A stretch of 64,000 bases of DNA from Atrichornis clamosus (Eukaryota > Chordata > Aves > Passeriformes > Menuridae). Positions 1-11,472 of the stretch are shown here, one piece after another. The translations under genes and the position numbers were made by a program. Location of the stretch: contig WBMZ01003005.1 in assembly GCA_013400975.1 (NCBI GenBank), positions 62,001 through 126,000 on the forward strand, given 5' to 3'. The stretch's first letter is position 1. Every line of letters begins with the position of its first letter. Below the pieces are notes generated by a model. That model made no database searches. It saw only the letters and a list, made by a program, of their open reading frames with translations, and was not told the DNA's origin.

Positions 1-229
1 TCACACTGCAAGAATTGAACAGCCTTCAAGGCCCAAAGTGATAGTAATGACAAAATACAATAGCACAAAGTCAAGGTCAAGCACTTTGGGAACAGGATTA
101 ATTTCTACTGTAATTCTACTAGAGAATCATCAACTCAAAATAATACAACAGGAGAATGACCTGGATGTATTAATCAATCAGGATTAATACAACCCCTCAA
201 AGAGCTATGGTTGTGAAAAAGGCAACTGG

Positions 230-620
230 AATCTGGCAGTATCAAAGGAGGAATTTTCAGTAGAGATGGGGATGTTTTAAAGTCATTTTCCAAGAAAATG
301 GTAAGATCTCATCAAGAACTCTGTGAATATTTCTGGTCACCTGTCTTAGAAAATACATTATTTAAGCTCAGCAATGTGCAGGGAAAATCTACAAGAATAA
401 CCAGAGAAGCAAGGAGAAGACAGTACAAAGAGGATACCAACAGAGGCTTGTTTAATTTGATAAGTAAAATGAAAGCTGAGAGGCAGTAAGTGCTCTCTAT
501 AAACAAATCAGGGATGAAAGAAAAGGGAACAAGAAAAACTCTTAAGCTGTAGGCAACACTGGGACACAAGAAGTAGCTATTAATAAGCAGTGCTGGGAAC
601 TGGATGCCCTCATCTTCAAG
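230..620 (+). repeat. Old CR1-like LINE fragment, reverse-transcriptase C-terminal part
   Basis: The reading frame at 298-489 has the layout of the C-terminal end of CR1-family ORF2: a 'VRSHQELCEYFWSP' stretch corresponding to the family's 'VRPHLEYC..FWSP', followed by a basic segment. The nucleotides just upstream (about 240-290, 'ttcagtagagatggggatg') also resemble the CR1 text that precedes this block. The copy is short and has stops, so it is a dead fragment in plus orientation. Recognition is from memory of CR1 family proteins; subfamily and exact ends are uncertain. Confidence 0.6.
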
Positions 621-3600
621 TGAACAATATGCTGAATGGGTTTTGCCAGCAGTAATAGCGGCAAGGAACATCACAGGAGCAAGAAGCATTTTTGTTTGAT
701 TATAAACAGTACTCCTGTTGCTGAAAGTCAGAAGATCTCAGTAGTCCTTTTTTATACAGGCCTCTGCCTTACTCATATTCCAAGCTCAGACACTACTTTT
801 TCAACTGTCATTCCTTTCACATTTTCTCTTTTCATCCATACAGTGCAGAAGACCATTTGCACACACTTCCCTACAAAACTTCCTCATTCTGAGGTATTAC
901 CCAGCTTGAGGACTCTAGGTGAAAGGCCACAACACCAATCTTTTCTGACATAACCACTAGTGTACCTAAAGGTGCAGAGGTGGTTTTGTCCAGTTCTTCT
1001 GTAAACGAAAACTCAGGGTATTTTTAATGTCTGCAAGACATCCGAATGCAACAGCACCAGACAGCAACTTTATGATCATGTTGTTCTGCATAATAAACCA
1101 ATTTGCCAATTCCAGCTTTTTCTCCCCATCCTTATATTGTAATTCCACATAAAGCTGGTAATGAACTAATTCATTACAATGTAGAATTAATTACAATGTA
1201 GAACAAACTAAATGAAGCAGACAACCACTCTAAGCACACTATTTGACATAAGCAAGCTCCTGCCATTGTGGGCCCCTCATGTAAGGATTTCAATCTTTCA
1301 AAAACACGTATCTTTGTCATGCAATATGCCATTACATACAAAAACTGTATCATACTGATAATAAATGTCAGTATTTAAATGCGAAAAAGATAATGCATTT
1401 TAAAAATAAGGTTCCAATTTAAAGATAAATAAATGAGGGTTCATAAAAGTTGTAGCACCTGAAAAGAGTGTACCAGTTGTGTAGTAACATTTCACTATTA
1501 GAACCAGCTAAGATCATGCAACTCAACAATGACAGAGACCTGACAAAAGCTTAATATGTGCTGTTGCGATCTGTATCATGTCTAAGTATGTTCAATTTAG
1601 CCCATATACTAGATCTGTAATACTTACATGAACCTACACACAGCAACCTAGCAGTGTAGCTATTATTTTCAAACAGGGGGGCAGTAGACTGCCAAAATAC
1701 TGCTTATCCTACACAAAAGTTGCACATTACCCTAATTAAGAGTATTATGCTATGAAAACACATATGTTATAAAAAATCCACAGCCAGAAATCCAAAGCAG
1801 ACTAGCAATGGTCTTCCTCAGATATGACCTTGACTCATCTAGCACATTAGTTATTTACATTAGTCTGGCTACATTATGAATGTGCATTCAGCAAGACTGA
1901 TGTGTAGGCACATCCCAAATCCCTTGTGTTCAGACACATCACAATTATTTCCCAGTCATCTGTAGAAAGACATACAGGTCCTAGAACTGATAGGAGATAC
2001 AGGTAGAAGACTACACTAAAACCTGCCTGCAGATTGCACGGTCAAACTAGCATGCATTTTTACATTTTAAAAGTAGGATGGCAATAGCATTGAACACACC
2101 TAAACACAGAAGTGTATGCTTTATTACAAACTGAACCACTGATACAAACACAATTATCTTTATGTGCTGTCCATGGCTGGCAGGAAAGGTGATAAGCTGT
2201 TTACCTAGGGATGAAGCGGTATTTTCATTCAGTATGAAAACAGGATAGATTATTTAACATCTAATCCTGTATTAGTCCTAAACGTCACTTAAATTGTGTA
2301 ACTTACTTGCCCAATTTCCACCACTGTTATATTAATCACATGAACAGTCACTTTTCCATTCAGTTCACTAGAGATTGCGCTTACAGATAGTGTGCTAATA
2401 CATTGATTTTAATTACTGCAGTTACTGAAAGCTTACTGCCAGTTCCTGTAGACACTTGAAGACAAATTTAGCTTGGGCAATTATGGCTTCTGTATGTTAT
2501 CCCCTTGCTAGCTCAGTTTACTGCCTTTCAGCTAAATTCAGTCTCTGCATCACCATATTCTTAGTTCTAATGAAAAAATCCTAGCCATGGTATATGTCAT
2601 TCATTTTTAATAAAATGTAGCTGTCTCCATCTAATATGTGGTGCAGCCTGATGAATGCATACAGTAAAAAGAAAATCATATTAAGGAAGGCAGCATGGTG
2701 ATCAAGGAGAGAAAATTGAATGTAAATACCAAGTCAGCATGATCAAGAAGATAACTTGGAAGGGAAGGTGATTCTTGCTGCTTTGAGAGCTACATTCCTG
2801 GAGAAAAATAGCATGCTGCGGCTCTTTCAGAATCAGGTATACACTTAGAAGTCTCTCTGCATGGATGATATTGATTTGGAGGCATTCCTTATGTAATGGC
2901 CATCTGTAACGTTATAATTAGATTGAGCAGCATACATGCTGGATTCCTTTTCAACTCTGCCAGCATGTGGCCCTTCACCTATATACACAGTATTAGGTAT
3001 CTTTGGCAATGACCTTCCACGGTGTGATTTGTCCTTTCAGACTAAACAGTACTCTCTGCTTAAAGATATTTAGTCTTCTTTGGAAGTATACAGTAATCTT
3101 AGTAGACACCAGTATTTCCACTGGTTCTTTAAAAATCACTCATTTGACAAGAAATATGTGAGTATTGAAGTTAATTGATTAATTAACATTATGAAGGATT
3201 CTGTGACAACAAATGAAGAAGATATAATAATAATTTAAATGAAAATGTCTTTCCTAAAAATTGTCACCTTAAAGTTACCTTTAAAAATAACACCACCACT
3301 AATTTTGTGTTTCACTGTCATTTTTCCTTCTGCTGCTGAAGATGTTCCTGTTAGAGTAAGAGCTACAGAAGACATGTGATTTTCCTATTGTATTGTTTGT
3401 CCATCTGTTTTGAAACAGATCAAGAAGGGGGGTTTTATTTTAATGGCACAGTCTTTGAAAAGAGATGATGACTGAGGAAAATGGCTAAAATAATATAGCA
3501 AACTTCTAAATCAAATGTGACATTGAAAATCTAATAATTCTTTGTGTAATTCTTTCCCTAAATTCCAAAAGAATATCAGGCATTTGTGAATAGGAAACAT

Positions 3601-5030
3601 GAAGACAACAACACAAGGGAATACAACTAAAAAAATTACTATTTATATAAGATGAAGAACTACAAGATTAAAAACACAGACTATATAAGTGCTCTGCTCT
3701 ATGGAAATCCAACTAGGCACCTGCAATGATTTAAATCACAGTATAGCTCTGTAGGGTATCTGAAGTGAGCTCTACCCTCTGGTGGTTTCTTCCATGTGCC
3801 TCAGTTTCTCAGTGACAGAACCGTACAACACAACCACAAGACAGCTTTATCTGATTGCAGTATCTGTTAAACTGTCCAAGTCACTACTATCCACTAGCTA
3901 CTGGTGGCAACACATAGGACAATCTCAGACTAGCTCCCTAAAAATATGTATCTGCACTCCAAGATGATAGCCTTACAAAAGACTGCCTTTTTTTTGTTCT
4001 CTTTTCTAGGTGAAATTTGTTCTGTCCAAAACTCAGATTCAAAGCACTCCAGCAAAATGTTCTGTCTACATCTCCACTACAATTTTCAAGTTCCAGTGCT
4101 TCCCTCAAGGTACCTGAGTACTACCTTATGTATACCACTTCAATACTCAGCTTAAATAAAACATATCACTTTCAGATGAAGATATGGCACAGATAAAATA
4201 ACAATTTTGTTACAAGCAATACAAACACACAGCAAAGTGCCATGGTCTACTGCTATTCTACCCAAAGCAGCAGTTCAATAACTTAGCACAGCATATGACC
4301 AGACAAAATTCATCATGTCCTTCTTCTGCAAGACCAACATCACTACCTGTGGTAAAGTTCAACTCTTGATTACTACAAAGATTACAGTTCAATATTTAGC
4401 CTGAAGTAAAACATATATTAATTCCACTCTTCCTTTGCAATACTCCTTCTCCTCAAGATGGAATCTAAAAGGAAGAGAACTAATCTCAGAAGCAGGAAAA
4501 CTCCTGCAAACAGCAGTGGCTCAAAGCACATAAGACTACTAGGCAGAGGCGGTCCCCAGGACATCACCTGGAACCACAGGAAGCACCAGGACAACACCCT
4601 TACTGGCAGAAGGCAGTTGAGTAAGACATGCATTCTACAGTGACTGACTAGGACTATCCCTCTGATGTAAGAACGGGCATGATACTTTTGAGCTAGCAGA
4701 GAATGAAAATAACAATATGTTGCAAACAGCATCTAGACCAGCAATCTTAAATCATAACCCTCGATGGAGATTACCACTGTTTGATAACAAATACCAAAAC
4801 AAATAAAGGTATATTGCACAATACAAAACAAGTGCATTCAATGCTCCCTGCTTTCTGAATGCTAGTAAGAAAGGCTTCCTTCCTAGGACTCCTCCTTTTG
4901 AAAACATAAAGATCATAATGATCTTTCCTCACTACAATTAGTATGAAATTTAACTTGGAAGCCATGAAATTTGTCTAGGAGCACCAAGCTGTTCCTTAGA
5001 GAGAGAAAGAAAAACCAACCAAACAAATCA
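621..5030. other. AT-rich non-coding DNA, nothing recognised
   Basis: No exon, RNA gene or clear repeat family was recognised here. Open frames are short (at most about 105 codons), lack family resemblance and occur on both strands as expected by chance. A purine-rich stretch at 4440-4640 has a 61-codon frame without recognisable domains. This is intron or intergenic DNA. Confidence 0.5.
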
Positions 5031-5516
5031 AAAGTATGTTTCCTATTAAAATGTGCTATGGTGTGTGCAAGATAAATGTTACTCTGTGCAAGTGAGGAAT
5101 TATGTATTGTATTTGTTTTGGTTATATTATTTGTGTGATTGATATGTTTTATTTGTTGAATTTGTGCTGTTTGTGTTGTAGGAATATTGTTTGTGTGGGG
5201 GCCATGTTGAATTTATTGTGAATGAGCTATATATGTTGTAGGTTTATGATATATGTTATTCTGTCTTTTCTTTTTGCAGGTGTTGCATAACCATGGTATA
5301 TGCAGCCACTGAACTTGCAACCTGATCTGTTCCAGCTCAGACTCCCCCTCCCATGTGCGTTCTTGTGAAACCACCATAGCAGACCACAAGGCTGACAGCA
5401 AACATCTAAACACCAGGGATGAGTTGAGATTCAGTGAAATGAGTTTTCACATTGATTAGCTGCGGAGTTATATGTTGCAATAGTGCTTTTAAGTGTTTTT
5501 GTTGACAACTTTGGGT

Positions 5517-5522
5517 AATAAA
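5517..5522 (+). promoter_or_regulatory. AATAAA polyadenylation signal in the LTR/leader-like 5' segment
   Basis: AATAAA lies in a T/G-rich segment 5' of the class I ERV remnant, a position suiting the U3/R junction of a 5' LTR. No TATA box was identified with confidence upstream, and this segment does not match the 3' LTR, so its role is inferred. Confidence 0.35.
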
Positions 5523-5667
5523 GTGGTATTCAGAAGTATTGCTTTGTGGACCCAGACTGGACTAACAGCGAATTTTGGTGTTGCTGTGTTTTGTGTGTGT
5601 GCTCTTATTTGTTGTGGTATATTTTTGCTATTTCAAGGGCAAGTGGTCCCTTTATTGTGTGAAAAAA

Positions 5668-5780
5668 CAGGGATTGATTCCCTGACAGGAGACTGAATTA
5701 ATAACTCAGTACACAGCAGCTCTACTTGTGGTGTAGAGGATTGGGGTTCGAGTCCCCAACAGGAAATTAAGTACTGAGTT
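5668..5780 (+). other. tRNA-like folded block in the class I ERV leader
   Basis: There are two T-arm-like hairpins. The first is 5668-5684: 5-bp stem CAGGG/CCCTG with the 7-nt loop ATTGATT. The second is 5741-5759: 6-bp stem TTGGGG/CCCCAA with the 7-nt loop TTCGAGT. The second loop region, 5745-5755, fits the Pol III B-box consensus GGTTCGANTCC exactly. Just before it, 5720-5738 folds as CTCTAC/GTAGAG with a 7-nt loop, and 5729-5739 fits an A-box-like TRGYNNARNNG. The last two hairpins are enclosed by a perfect 10-bp inverted repeat, AACTCAGTAC at 5703-5712 and GTACTGAGTT at 5771-5780. An anticodon arm is absent and the A-B spacing is too short for a normal tRNA gene. Sequence after both T-arm-like hairpins is similar (ACAGGA, then AATTAA), suggesting a local duplication. 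It may be a tRNA relic or a leader RNA structure. Confidence 0.5.
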
Positions 5781-6239
5781 GCTATTTTGTGATTGATTTG
5801 ATTTATCCCTTAGTTGGACCTAGTTAAATCTGTATTTGTCCCCTGTGAATGTTAATAGAAGAGAATTTGACTCAGCTACTGAACACAGCAGAGGAAGAAG
5901 TATCCCTGTCGCTGTGCTCAATATGTGAGGAATGTCATTTTCTTGTGTGAAATCAGTGTGATCTAACTTGATCTAACTGGGAAATCTGACATGGAGAAAG
6001 GCATTTGTTGGTTTTGTCCAAACTGTCAGAAGGAGAAAACCTCTGCAGATTTTTCTATTGTGAAGGAGAACAAATTGTGTAGGATAGAATTAAACAGATA
6101 CTGTTTGGAAAAGGGAATTTAGGAAGAAGCTATACTCCAATGCCATGAAACAGCATTAGACCAACTGATAGAATTGAACGTAGCTGAACTCAGGAATTAA
6201 ACATTAACTCCCACCCACAGAACATTTTTCATTAACATA

Positions 6240-7580
6240 GTGATACAGAAAGAGGGGGAATTCCTTACAGCTCAAAGTAAAGAAATCAAGCCTGCAAAAG
6301 AAATCCTGTGCCTGTTAGAGGCTGTACATTCGCGGGAACAAGCGGCAAACATGCATTGCAGGGGACCTCAAAAAGGTAACACTGAACAAGAGCTGGGAAA
6401 TAGACTGGCAAACCAAGAGGCCAAATGGGCCACAGAAGAGGCCCAGATTGAGGCATTGGCTTTAATACCAGACGGTAAACCCACAGACATAGAAACAGAA
6501 TACCAGTATTTTAAAAAGACATGAAATTGGTAAAAGACTTAAGAGGCAATTAAGCAGGGTACGGTGTATATTGCACCTGACAACTGTGTCCTTATACCCT
6601 CAAACATATTATGGAAAGTAATTTTTGAAGAACATAATAAAACTCACTGCGGAGCAGATGCCCTGTATGCACACCTGTCTAAAAGAGTAATAGGTCGTAA
6701 CTTATATACCATCACTAAGCAAATCGCTAGTCAGTGTGAAGTTTGTTTGAAAAACAATCCAAATACCACAAATAGAGTACAAATTAGAACCACTGGAAAG
6801 GGAAATGTGCCAGGCCAGCATTGGCAAATTGATTTTTTGAACTCCCAAGAAAATGGGGGTACAAATACCTATTGGTATTGACAGACACTTTCTCTGGTTG
6901 GCTGGAAGTGTTCCCACGCAGAACTAACAAATCTAGAGAAATGTTTAAAACACTACTAAATGAAATCATACTCCGATTTGGACTGCCAGCTACAATATCC
7001 TCTGACAGAGGAACTCATTTTTGTGCGCAAGTGGTGCAGCAAATTAGCAAAGCATTAAAAACAGACTGGCAACTTCACGCTCTCTATCACCCACAAGCTG
7101 GTGGGCAAGTAGAAGAGATGAACCATCTGATTAAACAACAACTGGCTAAAATTTGCCAGGAAGCAAATCTGCATTGGAATCAAGTGCTTCCACTTGCCCT
7201 ATTGAGAATTAGGGTAAAAGCAAGATCTAAGAAAGGCCTAAATCCTTTTGAAATACTGTATGGAAGACCTTGCCAAATTCAATACCGGGGGGAGAATATC
7301 CATTAGGTTGGGGAAGGATATTTAAGACAATATGTAATAGCTCCGGGAAAACAGTTAAATAAAATAAATAAAAGAATTTCTGAAACCAGAGCTAGAGGCT
7401 TAGATCAGGCAATTCATGGGTTTAAACCTGGAGACTGAATATATGTCAAAGCTTTGGCAAGTTGACCCTTGGAGGAAAAGTGGAATAGTCCATACCAGAT
7501 ACTCCTGACAACCCTCATGGCAATCAAAATCCAGGAACAACCCACCTGGGTTCATTATTCACAAGTGAGGAAGAGTCCTG
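6240..7580 (+). pseudogene. pol: Class I ERV pol remnant: RNase H tail and integrase
   Basis: Pol would encode the enzymes that copy and integrate the viral genome; only the 3' third remains. The frame at 6240-6524 carries the RNase H C-terminus, with an 'HCRGPQKG' motif and a following 'GNRLANQEA' block as in gammaretroviral RNase H. After a stop near 6522, the integrase N-terminal HHCC zinc finger appears in 6564-6881 (HNKTHCG, then CEVC), followed by the first catalytic Asp in 'WQIDF'. A frame change near 6875 leads to 6872-7306, which holds the second Asp ('SSDRGTHF') and the catalytic Glu region ('GGQVEEMNH'). The integrase C-terminus continues with stops to about 7580. Protease and RT are deleted. 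At least one frameshift and several stops make it non-functional. Confidence 0.85.
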
Positions 7581-7739
7581 AGAAGATATGGGCGTAGGAG
7601 CAAGTGGGACCAACCTCAGATTCTCTTGATAGTGATCCTTGGGCCTTTGGCAAGTATAGTGACTTTTACTCAGACTCTAACCCTGACCTGGCTGTGATCT
7701 TAGGCCTATTCTGGAGGTTTCAGTTTAAGGGTTGAATAT

Positions 7740-9280
7740 AAAAGTGACAAACATGTTCTCTTTGCCAAAAATTATAAGACAGCTGCTGTAGTCCTACAAG
7801 GGAATACAAACTTTTTAAAAGGTTGGCAGAATCGAGACTTGGGTGTAAGTGTTCTGACTGGAATAATTGGCAGAAAAGTATGAATAGGATGTGAAGTGTT
7901 TAATATATCTATACAAGACAATTGGTTACCTCAAACTCAAATTATTGTGAAAGATACTTTGAAACCTCGAGTTCCTCCATTATTATATGGAAAGGTGATA
8001 AATCTACAAGTCTGTGATTCTGACCAGTATTGGCATCACTTTACTTTGGACAAACCAGTTTTCATAATATATCTTTGGCCATTCCCAAAAGGGAACGTGA
8101 CAAGAAGATTCGTTATAGACATTAAAATAGGTACCACAACAACGTAAGTCCCAAAAGCCTACCAAACCTGCCAAACCCACAGAATGGATTCCCTATACTT
8201 CTAGTATTGGGCCCTGTGTGGTTAAATACACAGGTCAACAGCAAATGATGTTTAACCCAACTTGGTCCCTTACACAGGTGGAACTAATGATGCAAAAAGA
8301 CATCTCTGCAATCCAACAATCCTGCTTCTCTTTTCTCAAAACTTCTTATGCAGCATGGATGGCATGGTTATGCAAGCGAACTTTTACTTCCCAAGATTGA
8401 ATCAGACCAAATTTCAAAGAGAATTTCAATCCTGTTGGAAATTAATGAACTTTACATATGACCCTATAAGAGACATGGCAACAGCCTTTGTACTAACTAT
8501 CCAAAAGGCCCAAGTAAAATATTCCCAATTATTGCTTTAAGGGCAAACCACAATGGAACTACACTCAAACTGTTAGAACACAAAGTGTGGGCCCAAAGGA
8601 ATAGAAGCAGATGACAGACAGTTAATATGAAGACATGAAATGTACAAGAACAACAGAGATTTATTTGTGAAAGTAACACTAACAGAGCTCAGGATATTTA
8701 TATGGACACTGAACAGAGTATTTTACCCTTTGAAATACATCCATATGAGAATCTGGAAACTGACTGCTATATAGGTAAAGGATGTGTTTTTCTAAGTACT
8801 CTTTGTGAATTTTTATATATAGATAAACATATTGCAATCATCAGCAATCATTCTAATATTTATATTTGTAACTTTATTAATGTAATATAATGTGATTTTA
8901 ATTATATATACAGCTCCAGTAATTTCTTATTCATTATTACAATATGTTGCTTCAAGATTTACAGCCTACTCCCACTGGAATGAATTATACCTTACTTAAA
9001 AGATTACTACATCATGAGGACTTGCAGAAATTATTATGACAAATCCAGGAGAATGGCCAGAAAACTTTAATCACCATTCAACATGATACAGAAGAAATTC
9101 ATCACATTTTTGAATGAGTTAAAATAAACGGAAAGAACTTTCCACGGGATATTTTTCATTAGAAAGTCTCCCTTGGCAACACAAGTTTTGAATGTATTGA
9201 TACCTCCTATATTAATCCTATTGTTTGTAATTTTGATACTTACAGTAGTTAATTTTGTATTTTAATATAAATTAAGAGTT
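7740..9280 (+). pseudogene. env: Class I ERV env debris
   Basis: The region between integrase and the polypurine tract is where env belongs. Short frames in different phases (7896-8147, 8218-8400, 8262-8540) have the composition of a retroviral surface/transmembrane glycoprotein, with scattered Trp and Cys and short hydrophobic runs. Near 9165-9270 a Leu/Ile/Val-rich segment resembles a membrane anchor just before the 3' end of the coding region. No frame runs through and I cannot place a cleavage site or a CX6CC motif. Identification rests mainly on position; the frames alone would not be diagnostic. Confidence 0.5.
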
Positions 9281-9366
9281 TTGGCCTCTCATGTGATGTC
9301 TTTACCTGTAATCCTTAGATAAGAACAGTATAAAAGATTACAAAAGAATTCACAATAAATATATTG

Positions 9367-9391
9367 AAAAGGGGGAATTGAAAGGGGGAAA
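9367..9391 (+). promoter_or_regulatory. Duplicated polypurine tract of the class I ERV
   Basis: A purine run GAAAAGGGGGAA (9366-9377) is followed after TT by a second one, GAAAGGGGGAAA (9380-9391). A gammaretroviral PPT primes plus-strand synthesis just before the 3' LTR. Either run could be the tract, so the LTR could start at TG 9379 or at TG 9395. Confidence 0.6.
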
Positions 9392-9830
9392 TATTGCATT
9401 CAGTCAGCAGTTTGGTAATTTTTAAAATTTTATAAGGAGCTATTGTATATTTTTGTGATTTTGTTATTTTAACTGTGTTTTAGTTTAGGATACCTTGAGA
9501 AAGTTAGGGAGTAGCCTGGAACTTATACACTTCAGAAGTTTTAATAAATGTAATCCATCTGCAGAACTTAATAGAAACTTGTGTATCTTGGATTACTAAG
9601 TAACTAAAGATGGATGAAATGTTCTGAATATCAGTTAGAACAATAAGGTACAAGAAGTAGAACTCAGCAAGGAGGAACTGTGCATGCTCATAAGCAACCA
9701 AGCTTAACTGTAAAATGACAGAGAGGCCTTTGTGTCATAATGTATACAAGCCCTGGAAAATTTCTGCTTCTTCGGACTTTCTTGGCAAATAAGTAACTAT
9801 CCGTTCCCAACCTCAGCTGAGTGTTATTTT
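9379..9830 (+). repeat. 3' LTR of the class I ERV (boundaries approximate)
   Basis: It begins with TG directly after the polypurine tract. It contains an AATAAA at about 9543 and an AATAAG at 9786-9791, the latter about where a gammaretroviral R region would fall. The right end is set near the poly-T run at about 9826-9834 because the sequence character changes there; no clear CA terminus or target-site duplication was found. No matching 5' LTR is visible in the window. Confidence 0.5.
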
Positions 9831-10687
9831 TTTTTAAAGGGATGTCCACTCCATAGCCTATAGCTATGGGGTTTTAAAATTTTGAGTGAATATCTTTGCT
9901 TCATTATAATGTATTTTTAAGATTTTATTCACATTGCAAAATTTCATTAAGCATTTTCTTTTCCACTCTTTATAGGCAGTGTGAAAACTTCAAAGAAATG
10001 TAAAAGCTTCAATTGACATGAAATACAGTGTTGTTCTTTCAAACAGAGTTCTGGAACTAATTAAGCTGAAATACTGTAAAAAATGCTATAATAGGAGAAA
10101 AGTGATGAATCTCTAACTGATTTTCAGCTGGGGACACTGTGGGGCAAAATTTTTTTCCACATAGCAGCTACTGCTTACAGGCATTTAGAAATTTGTTAGA
10201 ATAATTGGAATAATTAAGTAGGCCACTATGTGCATTTGTGAAAGGCAGACATCAAGATAAGAACTTTAGGTGTGTATTGCTAAACTTGCCTCTAAGTGGC
10301 ATTGGTTCATATACTGACTGTTTTGTTTCTGGAGTCACTTCAGGCACTGAAGCCTTGCACTTGGATTAGAAACCAAATTTTGACATATCTTAGACAGGAG
10401 CATTTTAAATGCACCATTCTCTCTCTTTCCTGTATTTAGTTGCTCTAGATGATAAAAGTTCATGTTCTACTGCTTTACCACCTGTAGGGTAGTGACAGTA
10501 ATGGCTAAAACAAGAAGAACAAATGTTTGTCTGAAATAGGCATTAATGAAACAGCAGACAGTTCTCTGCTGCACAAAGGTCAAAGTATGAATACCAGTTC
10601 TCCAGACTAAAACTGCCCCTTGTATATGCAAAAAATTAGGTGCACTAAAGTAAATGGGTTGTACATGCAGGTTTTTTAACGTATTGC
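9831..10687. other. AT-rich DNA without recognised features
   Basis: This is the spacer between the class I ERV and the next solo LTR. No exon, RNA gene or repeat was recognised. Confidence 0.45.
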
Positions 10688-11472
10688 TGTCCTAGGTTGC
10701 AGGAAAAGGTGCTAGTTTAGCATCATGTGGACATAACCAAACTGTATTCTACTCTCCTCTATGTCATTCCTGATGAACTGTTAATGATGGATTGTTTACA
10801 GGAGCTGCCCCATGCACACGTGACCCCTCAGGCTACAAGCTAGGTGTTAGATAAGGGAGCAGAGGCAAACCCTGCACAGCAGGGTGGTGTCTCTTTTATC
10901 TTCATAGTGGACACAGTTGCAATAGCTTCCCCCACGAAGCACCAGTACAGTCATATACATCCTGAGGGGATCATCTCTGCTAATGAGCCATCATGGACTC
11001 AATGGTCCTGACACAATATGCAGCTGTAACGACCATGAAGGACTCCCCAAAATATCCTACGACTCATAGGACTATATAATTTCATTGTGAGATTCCCCAC
11101 CCTGGGGGAGGTACTGAACATTCCTGCCTGAATCTGACTGTGTATGATCTGGGTGTTTTGGGGACATGGGACACCTTGGACCACCACTCAGCAGATCCCC
11201 AGGAGCACCCAAAGTTCCAGAGAACCACCACTTTCCACATGACTGCAAACCACTTCCACACAACTGCAAACCACTGCTTGATTGGACTGCAACCATCACC
11301 CTGATCAACAGGGTGCCAGGTTGTACTCTGACCTTCTGGTTTTAAGACAGTTTTTCTGTATCATTGCATTTATTGTAATCTTTCCATTAAATTGTAACTC
11401 CGACCTGGAATCTCTCTCAAGGTATTTGTGTGGGGGTTAATTTCTCCACTGGTTTACTTTCAAACCAGCACA
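10688..11472 (+). repeat. ERVL-type solo LTR
   Basis: It starts TGTCCTAGGTTG and ends CAAACCAGCACA, the TG...CA pattern with the 'TTTCAAACC' terminal text typical of avian ERVL-class LTRs. It is flanked by imperfect 5-bp direct repeats, ATTGC at 10683-10687 and ATTGT at 11473-11477 (4 of 5 bases). Length is 785 bp. No internal viral sequence adjoins it, so it is a solo LTR left by LTR-LTR recombination. The GC-richer 3' half (11080-11330) contrasts with its AT-rich surroundings. Confidence 0.7.

Larger units (their letters stand above)
5040..9830 (+). mobile_element. Decayed class I (gammaretrovirus-like, ERV1) endogenous retrovirus, internally deleted
   Basis: The order is a T/G-rich LTR/leader-like segment (5040-5795), a short gag-region remnant, the RNase H tail, integrase, env debris, a polypurine tract (about 9367-9377) and a U3-like start. 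Integrase has the zinc-finger and catalytic layout of gammaretroviruses, and the C-terminal region ends in a 'PYQILLTT'-type motif typical of that class. Gag and the protease/RT part of pol are missing: only about 450 nt separate the leader from the RNase H tail. The 5' sequence and the 3' LTR do not align by eye, so the left boundary is uncertain and the 5' LTR may be lost or replaced. Confidence 0.75.

Noticed and set aside
5703..5780. A functional tRNA gene
   Set aside because: The T-arm and a D-arm-like hairpin are present, but there is no anticodon arm, no matching acceptor stem of 7 bp and no proper spacing between the boxes.
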